Of a DNA stretch of 64,000 bases, positions 46,640 through 59,391 are shown piece after piece (within the stretch, counting starts at the first letter, position 1; every line of letters begins with the position of its first letter). Source of the stretch: Lycorma delicatula (Eukaryota; Arthropoda; Insecta; Hemiptera; Fulgoridae); NCBI RefSeq assembly GCF_047948215.1, contig NC_134456.1, positions 56,747,959 to 56,811,958 on the forward strand, read 5' to 3'. The translations under genes and the position numbers were made by a program. Under the pieces are notes generated by a model, which saw only the letters and a list, made by a program, of their open reading frames with translations, was not told where the DNA came from and did not search any database.

Positions 46640-48717
46640 ATGCGGGACCCGTCTTTTAAGGTTAGGGATAGCGGGATGGTTAGAAGACTGTCGGATCGTC
46701 AGGTGGAGATGCTGGTCGCTAATGTTACCCAGATACTGTGCAAGAGGCTTCTGCTAACGCTGTAATCTCTTCAAGATGCAGTGAAGCAGGAGATTTCGCG
46801 AGTTGAGGTTAAGCGTGGAGTCCACAAAGCTACCTACTGATAGGCACCGCAGATAGCCCAGATGCGTTTCAATTTATAGCGATTCAGAAGACACATGTAA
46901 TGAATGCGACGGAGTGGTACTGACGGGCAAGAGGAACAAGGATGATAGAAAAGCCCTATGTTTTGAGATAAAAAAGAATAAGCGACAGAAATGGCGTGAT
47001 TTTTGTAACGATCTAAACGATGATCGCTGGGGACGGGCTTGTTAAATCGTTAGGAAATGGTTTGGTAGGCGACTGCTCGTACTTGCCACCATATTTTGAG
47101 AAGTGCCGCTTTACTCTGGACGAGTTACCGCTATCAATAGGCTTGGCGACAAAAGAAAAGCCCGAGCCCTGATGGGAATCCGGCGAGGATGTGGAAAAGA
47201 CTGCCCGGCGGCCGTGGGACGTCTCGACGTAGTTAATCAGAGACTCGAGAGCGGTGCGTTTTCCCCTTGGAGGCACGCTCGGTCTTCCTTTCCAAGAGAA
47301 CAACGGAGGATCCAGTGAGAGAATACCGCTATGTTAATCGAATAATTTGTGTAAGTCGGTGGAGAGGATGTTTACTGCTCGGATCATAGAGGAACCTAAT
47401 AAAGGCGGGGGCATCTATGCCAGCCAGTATAGATTTGTTAAGGGCAGATCTGCACTGCAGGCCATTATTAGGGAAGTGAACTGGACGCTCAACGTCACGA
47501 GACATGGAGAACCAGGGGCATTTCGATCTTAATTTTATTGATTGTCCGGAATGCCTTTGGCTCCGTACCATGAAGTTGTATCATTAACGCCTTCAAAGAC
47601 AGGGGTGTTAGTGTTAGCACTACATCAGGTGTGTGATTATCTAAGAAACAGGAGGGTGCACGCTGAGACGCTCGAGGACAGTCTTCGGTTTCAGATGTTA
47701 GTGGGGGGTCCCTCAGGGGGTCGGTGTTGGGGTCCCTCCTTTGGAAAATTGTTTTCGAGGGAGTACTTAGGGTTCGATTGCCGCCTGGAACTTAGAGCAC
47801 AGCCTTTGCGGACGATCTGGCAATTCTGGTGAGCGAATGTACTGAAATGGAGACCCAGGACGGAGGCACTGCGGCACTTGCTTCGATAAATGCATTGATA
47901 GAGGAATATAGCCTAGCCCTCTCTCCGGATAAATGCTGGTTTATAACGCTTACCGGCAGGCGGATTACCGAATGCGACAACATTCGGTCTGGGACCGCTG
48001 TAAAGTATCTGGAGGTGACCATTTATAACTCCTGCAAATTCAGCCAGCATGTGCTGGAGGTATGATGAAGAGCTGAGAAACCGCGGCTGCCCTGAAACGG
48101 TTGATGTCATCACAAGTTGGTATCACTTTATTGTATGCAGCACCGGTGTAGGAAGCAGCAGTCGCTTTCAAGAGGAATTTTGAAAGGCTAAAAAGAATAC
48201 ACTGAAGAATCTTATTAGGAGTGACTGCTGCATATCGAACGGCATCCTACAAGGCGGTTTGTGTTGTGGCCGGAGTTCGCCTATTGATATCTTGGTCCAA
48301 GGGCGCATTGACAGATACCGTGGAGTTAGCTAGGACGATGTTACAGCGAGTACCCTGCGAGTTTGACGGGTGTGAAAGCTGCCTGAACCAGGAAAATAAT
48401 TCCTGACTTGGTGACTTTTTCCTACATGTTAAGAGCGGAGGATAACTGGCAAGCAGTAGAGGAATTCGCCAGAGTGACGCTTTGTACTAAAGAACTAGAA
48501 GAAAGAGGAGAGGATTCTAATACTTTGATCAAGTGCTGTATACAGGTGAAGAGAATGACTGGAGAGCGAAAGACAGCTGCATGCGGAGCCGTCGTTCGTC
48601 CGCGCGGGTGCGTGGACACATACCCACTTAACACAATCTTACGTAGCCTGTTGCGAGTCCGACACTTTGCTCGTAAATGGAGTTCCTCCGACTCATCGTT
48701 AACAAAAAAAAAAAAAA
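46640..48717 (+). pseudogene. R1-clade LINE, multiply frameshifted
   Basis: A long GC-richer relic. From 46650 an ORF1-like basic stretch (MRDPSFKVRDSGMV) passes with a deletion into ORF2: DRKALCFEIKKNKRQKWRDF and DDRWGRAC (46950), then reverse transcriptase: SQYRFVKGRSALQAI (47424), a GSLRGSVLGPLLW-type block (47705), the catalytic AFADDLAIL (47802-47828), INALIEEYSLALSPDKC (47888) and the thumb TAAYRTASYKAVCVVAG (48222). An A tail lies at 48703-48717. The endonuclease domain is missing. R1 elements normally sit in 28S rDNA; there is none here. Many shifts and stops, so dead. Confidence 0.85.
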
Positions 48718-49290
48718 AGGTTTTCTCGTTGACATTGCTCATTCCAGCCCTAAAACCTAAAAAATCGATCTCCTAAACCACTTGGGATATTCTTCTTGGG
48801 AGCAGTAATAGTGACTCCAACGAATCATCTGTTATAACTTTCCACACATGGCTGTATCCATCGTATGTCGTTATCAAAATCTCGAGTGAATTTCTTCCGT
48901 TTTGCCATACCAAATTTTCACTTTGGTCTTCTCAGTATGATTTAAGAAATGGAAATTTTATGTCTAAGACGGTCTTAAATGGTCTATGTTGATTGTGAGG
49001 GAAGTTGTAGAGGAACTCTTGCCTAGCTGGTAGTGGTATCCACATCGATATTTTTGATAACAAATGCTAGTCCGAGTTATAATCCTTTCTCTATCTTGCA
49101 AAGTAGAAGGCTCTTTGCTTTTTCTGCATCACATACCAAATGCAAGCCATTAGAAACCAGCCATCTTTCAACATTATCACGATTATCGTCAGTTTCCTCA
49201 TAGCTTCACAGTTTGTGATGTTAGTTAAAATCACCCAATATAATGTAGGAGTAGCAGAGAAGAGGAAGATCTGATTTCGTCCACGGTTTG
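48718..49290 (-). pseudogene. LINE endonuclease (EEP) domain relic
   Basis: Minus strand from 49280: PLLCYSYIILGDFN (the G-D-x-N catalytic block of the AP-like endonuclease, about 49230), YEETDDNRDNVERWLVSNGL, LAFVIKNIDVDTTTS, then the linker KKFTRDFDNDIRWIQPCVES and KKNIPSGLGDRFF (48770). The order is that of LINE ORF2 from the endonuclease into the linker before reverse transcriptase. Several stops and a few shifts. It ends where the A tail of the opposite-strand R1 relic begins, so the R1 copy may have inserted into this older LINE. Confidence 0.75.
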
Positions 49291-50350
49291 GCATAGAATT
49301 AAATTAAATATATTTACTATTTAAAACAGTACTTGTCACTCACCCGTATTTCAAAGTTACAGATGGGTGAACCGATAGAACTAAATTGTAAAAATTAGAT
49401 TAAATTTTGTTTCAGAAAAAATTCCCTATCAGGTGGTTAAAAACATATAAATTCTTGCCATACTTTTCTCTTAAAATTTAGAAAGAATTAACTCGTGAAT
49501 GAAATTTTATCATTGGTAACAAATCATCAAACTGAGATAATCAAACGCAAACACGAAAATAATTTACATTATAATATTAGAATCAAATGAAGAAAAATTA
49601 AGTATTCTTTAAATTAATAAACTTACTGTAGAAAGTATATCCAAATTTTTAATTTTCTGTTACGTTAAAACATTCAACTGTTGGAAATTCGTGACTCAGT
49701 AATGGCGAATGATGATAAAAATAAAGCATATATTTAGTATAACAATAAAGTATTTAGTAGGCGCTTTGCTATGCGGAAGGTTTCACATGGCAACAGCACT
49801 ACAACTTTACGCAACTACCTTCAGATCTATCAGCAGTATTCTGTAGCTCATTCCTCTATTTCTTCCAATATTCCTTCGAAAGCGCCATTAAATAGGAGGA
49901 ACTTTCCTCTCGGTAATAATTTTCTATTATTAATTCAATAAAACATTTTGTATGTTGTTTAAAATGCATTATTGTATATAATATGAATAAAATGGAGCGT
50001 TCTTCAGTTTGATTAATAAACACATTTTATTCTATAGTTTGTAATTTTAACTAACAAAAACTATGATTATTATTCATTTCGTAGCAAATACAAAACTTAA
50101 TGAACGTTACAACCGATTTCGAATTTACATACATAATTTCTTTAAGGTATTACAAATAACATATATTCAGAACATAAATTAACACAATTTAAGGACAAAA
50201 TAACTGAAGGATAATGTCTTGTACATTAGAGATTTCATCGAAGGGAACTATGAGTTTAGTGCTTTAACTTAGTTAAACAAAGTAAGTGGATATGAACTCT
50301 CGCACAAACATCACTATGTAGGATATTTCTTCTCCATCCACTTCTCAATC
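49291..50350. other. AT-rich, no gene seen
   Basis: No recognisable feature; 49740-49920 is slightly GC-richer without a match. Confidence 0.45.
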
Positions 50351-50443
50351 TCACTCTGATAAGTCCATTAGGTCTGAATCTGGATAACTTGTAAATTGTA
50401 CAACTTGGTACGGTAAAGAATTACCAACTATCAATGTTTCTTC
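50351..50443 (-). other. candidate terminal exon
   Basis: Minus strand: TTTGTTTGTAG acceptor, then 30 sense codons starting EETLIVGNSLPYQVVQ and ending in an acidic DSDLMDLSE and a TGA stop (50351-50353). Exon length is a multiple of three, phase 0. The composition is coding-like. No family is recognised and no upstream exon was identified between here and 52 kb. It may be the last exon of a host gene lying at higher coordinates, or chance. Confidence 0.35.
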
Positions 50444-51496
50444 CTACAAACAAATATCAGATTTGATTAATTCTAAACCAATTATTCTGAGCAATTTCGC
50501 ACGTTAGAATTGATAAACACATAATTATATTTTTTATATTGATATTTATTTATATTTTTTAGAATCCACTTATTTTATATAAATATTTCAGACATTTATC
50601 AACCATAAAGCGGTAGCTATTAAAATACTTCTGACTGGTGTTAATCGAATTGTGTCACACGTATTTTTTAAAAGTTTTACGTAACTGTTTCGAAAATAAT
50701 TCTCAGAAATATTTTAATTAAAATAATTGATTAAAAACTGCGATGTTTATTTTATACTTGGATAACATTGACAATAATATTAATCAATGTTATTATATTA
50801 AAAGCCATTTGTATATTTTCTTTTTTTTTTAATCATATAAGCACAGATATCAATATCAATTTGTATGTTTAAATTTTAAATGTATTAGAAATTTATGGAT
50901 ATGTACATCAATTGATAACTTAGATACGCCGAAATTTTCGAATATTATTCGAATTATTATCTGCTTGAAGAATAGGAGATATTTTTTGTAGAGTCATCTT
51001 GTTTTAATTAACTACGATTAGTAGATTGTATTACCATAGGTAACACACCATGAGGGAACCATCACTGCACAAGAGCTAGTACACTACAGTTATTAAATCA
51101 GAATTATTTTCAGTTTCTGGTTTAATATTCAGATATCATTAACAGAAATCTAAAATTAATGTTCTTCAATTTCGAATAACAGATGTACCTACTGCCCTAA
51201 CATGTAAAATTTTGGACAAATTAATTTACAATTATATTTCTCAAATGCATGTTTGATCCAGCCGTAATAATTAATTTAGAATAGCAAAAATTAACAAATT
51301 ACAGTTCGGAAAAACAAATCTTGTCAATGATTTCTCTGGTTAAATACATACACGTATCGTAGTATGTGCGCTCGCGCCCGCGCGTGTGTGTGTATAGGGA
51401 AACAAAGAAAAAAAATTATCAGATTTTGATTTTTGCTTCTGTAAAGAATGCAATATCACATCATGGGAAAATAATATTTTAATGCGAATAAACGCA
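50444..51496. other. AT-rich; GC/GT dinucleotide tract at 51364-51393
   Basis: No gene recognised apart from the exon candidate at its edge. Confidence 0.5.
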
Positions 51497-52058
51497 TTTT
51501 AATCTTAATTATAAAATAATAAAATAAAACAAAAAAACTTTAATGTCTTGAACTGTGTAATAATATATCTTGCTCTTATTTAGGTAAATTATATTTTTCT
51601 TTTTCACTAATTTGTCGGGATCATTACTTTAATTTATTACGGTTGGATCAAATAATGCATTTTAGAAATGTAACTGTAAATTAATCTTTTCTAAGTTTTT
51701 ATTCTCTAGATATAGATACTCACACATACACAAACACTAAAAAAAAAAGCATTTAATATTATTGTAGAGTAAAAACATTATTCTGAAGGGTTTTTAAATG
51801 AAATGAACAAAACTAAAGCTAATGCCAATAGGTTATTGGATTCTCCCACAATAACGGAGGACTACAAATATATAACCATGTGTGGTGAAGTTAATCGATA
51901 CAGCGCGGAAAAATAATTTCTTTTTCTGTGCGCTGTTCCTTACCAAATAAAACAAATAGAGTGAACTCCGAAAGCAAACGGTATACTCCATTACAGTATG
52001 TCCCGTATTTTGTACTACAATACATTTTCGCATTAATTCTAGTCTGTCTAGACTAAAT
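51497..52058 (+). repeat. long inverted repeat, left copy (562 bp)
   Basis: Reverse complement of 55552-56111 with only scattered differences. Landmarks: TCTAGATATAGATACTCACA, the CCTATTAG-GTTATTGGATTC-like block near 51826, and AGTCTGTCTAGACTAAAT at the inner end. Together the copies bound 51497-56111. No coding frame. High similarity implies a recent event. Confidence 0.9.
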
Positions 52059-52992
52059 TGGCGCCAGTCTCTCTCGTTTCTATAGCAACAGACGACGCAG
52101 CTGTAGCTGCAGCGCCTTCTTGATCTTATTATACTATTTTTTTTGGAAAAATATTTTCCACTTTGCTCGACTCGTTACACAATTGTCACTTATTTACTTC
52201 ACCACTTCCAGTTTATGACAATTTACGTAAACTATATAATCGTATTTACCTAATAACTTCAAAATAAAGCACTTACTTTCAGACGAATTTCACAAAATAA
52301 ATATAAAAAGATAAATAAAAATATTTTTTAAATTATAATTTTTTAAGCTTAATTAAAAGGTTCAAAAACTTTCATATCTTAAATTTTCAAAAATAAAAAC
52401 CTAAAATAAGACGTTTGACATTTTTGTAAGATTAGTCTATAATCTCATAAACATAAAATTTTATGTTTAAATTGTTAAATTTTATTTTTAGACGTTTATT
52501 TATTAAAAATTTTATTTTTTTATAACTGTGTTTTCATTAAGCCTACTATTTTTGTAAAATGAAGAGATTTTATTCCTTAAAGAAGCTCTTTATCAATTAA
52601 TATTATCTGTCACACTCCATATGTTGAGAATATGGAAATAATTAAGAAGGCGATCATACAATTAAATAAACAATTCCCCTACTACCAGAGCAAAAAATAA
52701 AAAAAAAATAAATAAAATTAATACTAAATAAAATTTAGTGTTAGTGTAATCACAAAAACAGGATGCACAAATATTACGAGACGGATTTTTTTTTTGATTT
52801 CCATGTGATTTCTGTGTAACATAGTACATAAATATAGTACAAAAAATCGTTTTAATTTTTTGAGACAGGGTTTTCCATCATTAAGTGTAAATTCATTTCA
52901 GTTTATGCTTTTTAAGAAAGCTATTTTTATGTTTAAAATACCATTTTTGAGAAACAAAAACCAAATCTGATGACAAGTAACATAAAATTATC

Positions 52993-53112
52993 CAGAGGTA
53001 CCGGTTTCGAATCCCGGTCAGGCATGGGATTTTTCATACGTTGCAAAATTCCATTTCCATATTCTACAGTTAAGCTTCAAGCTCATGTGGGGAAATCATC
53101 AAGAAAAAAAAA
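52993..53112 (+). repeat. SINE fragment
   Basis: B-box-like GGTTTCGAATCCC (53003-53015) followed by GGTCAGGCATGG, as in the SINE at 42432-42602, then a body ending GGGGAAATCATCAAG and an A run (53102-53111). The A-box half is lost. Confidence 0.65.
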
Positions 53113-53977
53113 TTTGAGGTTGTCCAATTTTGTTGACAAGCGGAAAACTTTCCGGGTAAGGTCAATTTATAACAAGAAGTTTCACCCCGGTGCTTTTCAC
53201 AGAGTAGTATTTGTTGTTCTATCGTAGAGCAGGGACCATGTAAACTCTGCACCTTACGTTATACCAACAAACACGAACTACCTAAATCCTACCACTCCAT
53301 ATTGAGCTCTGTGCCAAAATTTCCTTTACCTAAATCTTACATGTTTGTATACTGTTCAGTTCCCTCAATGATATATATTTTGAAAAAAACAAGCTATATT
53401 ATTTATATTAAGAAGGTTGTAAAAGTTAATGTACCAATACAGCTTCTGTAGTCATATTTTTGATTTCTTTTTTTTCTTTTAGTAAGATACCGTACATTGT
53501 TGATTTCTTTGAAAGTAAAATAAAAAGGCAATTATTTTGACAAATTAAAAGCATAACTAATTTTAAAACGTTAAAGTATTCCGCTCTTAAGATTTTCAAG
53601 TATTTTTCAGTTTGTTATCTAAAGTGAAATTTGAATTATTTAACCAAACAGATTGTATAATAATTGTGGCTAGATTGCTATAATCTCAGGCTTAGTAATT
53701 CAAATTATTTTTTAACACAAAATGTGACTAAGAGAATAATTTCTCTTTAAAATCTAAGATCTAAGGGAGGGAATTAAGAAATCCAACATGTTACTTCCTA
53801 TAAAACAATAAAACAGTTAATTAACAATTCTAAGTTTATAGACGTACCAATAATAAATTGCTAGGCCAAACATGGAAAAAATACAACATCCTTAAAAACA
53901 GGTAATACTGTAAAAAAAAATCTGATGTGGACACCAAATCACTTCCTTGTTTTGTTGACACCTTTTTACCAACGGCT

Positions 53978-54440
53978 ATTAAATTTTATTTCATTAATAA
54001 CCTCTGATATTTTTTCATAATTTTTTTTTATTGTTATTACTGAATTATTACTTATCCTAATTTTTTTTCTATAATCAGAGGTTAATTAATTTCTATTAAC
54101 CTCTTAATTATTAATAAATCAATATATTTAAATAAAAAGAAAGTTAAAAAAAAAGGAGGTGAAGTCTGATCCGAACCGATGTAACTTCCCCTTATAAGAT
54201 CCAAATATTTCATTAATTATAATTTCATTTGGTTATAACTCTCGAATAAATACCACTTACGATTTATCGTTGAATAGCTCTCAATGAGTGCTTCGTACTG
54301 CAGGTAAGAAAAATTCCAAAATCCAATTTTCTTTGGATCTTTTTTTTATTTTTATTTTGGGCTTTATTGGACACATTTGGTTCAGTCGATTGCAATCAAA
54401 AGGGGAGGTACGATTAAGTTTCGTTCACCAAAATGTAATA
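53978..54440 (-). repeat. dispersed non-coding repeat, copy C
   Basis: Direct match to copy B (32108-32690) in the same orientation, including ATTTTATTTCATTAATAAC and GATCCAAATATTTCATTAAT. It lacks the terminal TACGTACGTA portion. Non-autonomous, class unknown. Confidence 0.7.
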
Positions 54441-55551
54441 TTACTGATCAGGAAATTCCAAAGAATTAATCAGTTTTTTTTACTTAATTTCTACTATATA
54501 TTGTAATTTACTAAGGTAGTTTATGTTACCAAGTATTTTACTACCTCTGTTTTGGATTTACATTATATATATATTTTAAGTTGAAATAATTTCTTTAACG
54601 TTCCGGGTGAAAAGCGAAGACAGAGAGTCCTCCAAGAATTTTGGAGAGTTAAATTACGCAAGGTGGTAACTTGCAACTTGTTTGTTTTATGAATATTTAT
54701 AAATATTTTATCTTAAAAAATGTAAATATATTAATTTAAATAAATCAAGCTTCATCTGACGCCTTGAAGCAGTCTGTATGAAACCAACAATAACCAGTGT
54801 ATTCCACATTGCATTTCACGCCCTCAAAGATGAGGTGTATACATATTATTGCAAGGAGTAACTTAAGTCTTATTTATGTTATATCGTACTTGACCTTTTA
54901 GTTTCTGATTACTTGAAATAGTTGTACATTAATTGTACATATCTTATGAACCGTACGTGGAAAACAAATATTTTACAATCAGTAGGAACCTGTTTCAAAA
55001 TTTAAAAAAGTTATTTAACATCGGTGTTACTAATTATAATAAAAGAAAATTACTCGAATCAGTAGATAATATACTCGTAATTAAAAAAAAAATACAATCT
55101 CCTATAAAATTGGTAATTTGCGACTGTGACTATTCTTCGCCTACACTTTAATTTGGTATTATTTTTTTGTACCAAGGATAAATTAAAAATTGTTTAATAA
55201 GAAAAAAAAGTAATACTTTCTCTACTATCTTTGAATTTGAATTTTTAGACAATATTAACTTAAATATTACTATTCATAATTTAACACCAACATAGAAGTT
55301 CACTTTAAGTTATGATTAAATTTCCAGGCTTAGCACAGCCTCTTTCATTGGTTACTTTTTACTTGGTACTCTCCAGTTGGATTGTTATTATTTCTTTAAA
55401 TTTTGTTCATTTATTAACTTAATTTTCTATTTAAAATAAAAGTAGACATAAAAAAAATTCTCAAACATGTTAAAAGTGCTTGTAGAAAAATTATACGGAT
55501 AATTATAAACGAAATACTAAAGAACAATAGTTAGATAAGAGATATAAGTGT

Positions 55552-56111
55552 ATTTAGTCTAGACAGACTGGAATTAATGCGAAAATGTATTGTAGTACAA
55601 AATACGGGACATACTGTAATGGAGTATACCGTTTGCTTTCGGAGTTAACTCTATTTGTTTTATTTGGTAAGGAACAGCGCACAGAAAAAGAAATTATTTT
55701 TCTGCGCTGTATCGATTAACTTCACCATACATGGGTATATATTTGTAGTCCTCCGTTATTGTGAGAGAATCCAATAACCTATTGGCATTAGCTTTAGTTT
55801 TGTTCATTTCATTTAAAAACCCTTCAGAATAATGTTTTTACTCTACAATAATATTAAATGCTTTTTTTTTAGTGTTTGTGTATGTGTGAGTATCTATATC
55901 TAGGGAATCAAAACTTAGAAAAGATTAATTTACAGTTACATTTCTAAAATGTATATTTGATCCAACCGTAATAAATTAAAGTAATGATCCCGACAAATTA
56001 GTGAAAAAGAAAAATATAATTTACCTAAATAAGAGCAAGATATATTATTACACAGTTCAAGACATTAAAGTTTTTTTGTTTTATTTTATTATTTTATAAT
56101 TAAGATTAAAA
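55552..56111 (-). repeat. long inverted repeat, right copy (560 bp)
   Basis: Partner of 51497-52058. Its outer edge (GATTAAAA at 56111) directly touches the start of repeat D copy 2 at 56115. Confidence 0.9.
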
Positions 56112-56114
56112 TCA

Positions 56115-57084
56115 CTGTGCAATACTCTTTGGACGGTATGACTTCCGAGCAGACCTTCTAGATATTGCGATAAACAGGTGCATTGGGCGGGACTGCATTA
56201 TCCAACTAGATACTATCCAAACGTCATCGTGTTGGGAGTTTTGAAAGTGTAGAGAACAGGATTGTGCGTTATTTTTTGTATAAAATCTGTTTATTAATAA
56301 ATTTCACACTAAATTACAATAAAATAATCTTGATAATGGCGCTGAAAGATACAGGATTGTTCGGTCGGAACAAGTCCAACCGGCGATGGATTAGAATATT
56401 GCATGAGTAAAAATAATACTAAAAATAAATACAATTAAATTACATAATATAACTTCATCTCGATAGTAATGATAATAAAATTCCGTGCGGTTTATATAGA
56501 ATTGATTTCAAGTTTACGAATTGGTAGACTAGTGTAGTCGTGAGGCTTAATGTACCAGGTACCAATCAACCGGGGGATTGAGTTTAAGACCTACACAAAC
56601 CAATAATCCCGCCGATTTGTGCGAGTGTGACTGCAGACAACACTACAGCTGACGGTCCTGCAATACCAGCAACATTTTAAATATTCGATTATTATTATTT
56701 AAAGTGCAAAAACATTTCATTTGGAAACTGCGAGGGATGAGAGAATTTCCCACAGGGAAATCCAAGATGGCTGCACCAGATGGGTGGAACCAAGAGGACG
56801 GGATACTCGAATCTGATTGGTCAAGGGTGAGGGAAAGGGACGGAGCCAGCAATCTTATAGGCTCCTGGTGAAGAGGTGGGGGAAATCCGATATGGCCGCC
56901 GTAACGTAACACCAAAGTCCTGAAATTCTATAGATTAGTGTTGAAGAAAAGAGACATTTACGTACTACTTGTGTTATTTTTTAGGATTTTGGCTCACCTA
57001 TCTACAATAAAGGAAGTATTTCTTTTTACTACTGAAAAAATGAGATTTAAAAAAGAATAATATAGATTCCTGAGATTGGACATG
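56115..57084. repeat. dispersed repeat D, copy 2 (long form)
   Basis: Matches 18858-19292 at both ends and carries about 545 bp more (56280-56825), including CCAAGATGGCTGC (56762), related to the 23.1-kb motif cluster. The 56643-56915 minus-strand open frame lies inside this repeat and has no family resemblance. Confidence 0.85.
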
Positions 57085-58419
57085 TTTTTTTTTAATAATT
57101 TCTTTTAATTTAAATTTAAAAAAATTAAATTAATTGTCTTTGAAAAGTGGTTTAACATTCCTCAGTAACAAATAATCAGACGTTAATTCACTTTTCATAA
57201 TTTTTTACTTAAAACACTATAATTTAGGAAGATTTTATCACTAAACAGATGTGAGAAACTTCAAACTGAAATGAATTAATTTTAATAAAACCCTACAGTC
57301 GTTTTCTTTAAAATGCAATTAAAATAACCATCTAATCATCTCAAAGGTCAAACGTAGAACATGGTCAACAAAACAAATTGTTTAATTTGTATGTAAAATT
57401 TTATCTTATTACACGTCTTCAAAAACAAACAAAAGTGATAAGGATACTATTTTCGGTAACCCTGAGATATTAGTATGTGTAGTTAAAGAAAAAAATTACC
57501 AAGTTTATTGCGAAATCATTGCCCTTTCCGTATAAAGGTCATCCAACAAGAAACGAGAGACCCATGAATGGAATTATTTAACATACTTTTGCAATATAGT
57601 TTAATGTTATTAAAAACAAAATATATCTTTAAATCATATTAACTAAAAAAATAAATAAAACTGGTAAAATTGGAATAACAATTTTACAATTATTTTACAT
57701 TAAAAGTATTATTTCAAGATTTTTTTAATCTTTCAATTCAATTATGGATGACTTCCAATTTAAATTTCATTACGCACGATTCCATTGCTGATCACGATGA
57801 ACAAAATTTAAATCATAAAATAGAGATAATGAACTTCTTTAAAAGAGCTTTATTTTTTAAACGGTTACTTAAAACTGAGATTATACTGTGACGATCTTGT
57901 ATATGGTTTTACTTTTATGAGTATTGATTTTAATAGATATTAACTACACTAATTATTGATAACGATTTCAACATTTATTTTCTATATTCATCATGAGGTC
58001 TCAGAGGGGATCTGAGAATAACAAAATGTTTAGACATCTTCAACAACTGTAAGGATTTTACTCGAAAAGCAACTGTAAGCATGAAATCGAAAAGAAATAC
58101 AAAATATATCAAAATAATTCAATTTTTGTTAACTACAGGTAGGCTCAAGAATGTAGAGCTGTTTTCGTCGGAGGAAGGAAAATCTTTTATAGGCACCATC
58201 TGGTCTCAAACTACAAGATAGTGTGGGTTTCTCCCTTGCGGGCCACCGACTAAAACCCCTAATCAGGTGTTTTAAAGATGCCTGGCATTTCTTCTACAAC
58301 GTGAGGCCTAACTTACGACACAAACTAACTAACTTCTACAACAGGCCTAAATTACGGTGTTACTACAGCATCCCATGTGTCACTTCACGCTCCTATTGTT
58401 GGCCCCACGCTTTTTTTCT
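57085..58419. other. AT-rich, no gene seen
   Basis: No recognisable feature until the LINE relic. Confidence 0.5.
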
Positions 58420-59045
58420 GCGGGAGACTCAGGAGGAATTATTCACCCTTGCACATCTTCGAATGGATAATCTTCACCAAAATCGAGGGCACCATGTGCC
58501 CCGTCCGTTCAGTCAAAAGCATAGTCCTCATAATGTTATCTAGGAATAATGTTATCCTTCCATCATGCTTCCTAATATTGCGGGAACCGACTGGACATGA
58601 ATACCGTGTGTTCTGCGATGTCCAACTCCCTCAATAATCGCATTCCGAGAAGGTCTCAACGTCCGCGAGTACGGTGACGGTTTCTTACCCGTCACCGGTA
58701 AGAAACTGGGTGAACCCGCACCACAATTCCATGCTTGCGGTCCGGCCATCTCAGGCAGTTTAAGCTCTGCCTAGGACCTGGAAGTCTGTGGATCCATCTG
58801 CTCTTTTATCAACTGATTCCATCTCTCCAACCACATGCGGACAAGTGATATCTCTGCATTCGTCTTACTCGCTTCCCCGTACAACGGATTCCCTCTCTTC
58901 CGTATCTTTTCTCTTCGGAACGAAAGGAATGTAGAGTTACATTAGGCCTGGGACCTCTAGAATACCAATAGCTTTTTAAGTAACCTTGAAGGTAGAACTT
59001 ATTTTGAAAAATTAATATTCTAAGATGACCTGATTCGTGCACCAG
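58420..59045 (-). pseudogene. R1-like LINE ORF2 C-terminus
   Basis: GC-richer relic on the minus strand, readable only by switching frames: NAEISLVRMWLERWNQL then SRWIHRL (W..RW....K.RW.H.L block, about 58840-58780), DRKHG, FTQFLTGDG (about 58690), DIAEHTVFMSSRF (His/Cys finger region, 58590) and DNIMRTMLLTE (58540). The order matches the region after the polymerase in R1-type LINEs. Finger cysteines are mostly lost. Polymerase absent; dead. Confidence 0.6.
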
Positions 59046-59391
59046 GCTTATGGAAAGATTACAATCTTGACAAAACCCCTTTGATTTCTTCCTGAACTAG
59101 AAGAATCAGATCCCAGATTTTGGTGGACCAGAAATAATGATTAAAGTTAGGTACCGAATAGAAGATATTAAATGTTATGTTCTTTAAATGAACCGTTTTT
59201 TGATACTATTCAAAATAAATTTATGAGTAAAATGAAGTAGATTTAATGTAAATTAATGTAAAAATAAAAGTATATTTAATTTTGAATATAATTAAGATAA
59301 CGCAAAGAAGCGTATTTATATTTAATAGGAACTTATTATTCATTAAATTATCGAACCGTTCTCATACCAGCCTATTACACCGACCCGACAA
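59046..59391. other. AT-rich, no gene seen
   Basis: Nothing recognised. Confidence 0.5.

Larger units (their letters stand above)
52059..55551. other. interior of the 51.5-56.1 kb inverted-repeat unit
   Basis: No transposase or other gene recognised. A GC-rich patch with the inverted repeat GCAGCTGTAGCTGC starts it (52060-52115). It holds a SINE fragment (52993-53112) and repeat copy C (53978-54440). A short Cys-bearing open stretch near 54750-54840 (minus) was not assignable. Confidence 0.5.

Noticed and set aside
54750..54840. Cys-bearing minus-strand stretch (KCNVEYTGYCWFHTDCF) ending in a stop
   Set aside because: No convincing splice acceptor and no family recognised; too short to call.
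56643..56915. 90-codon minus-strand frame
   Set aside because: Falls within dispersed repeat D and is absent from its short copy; no domain.
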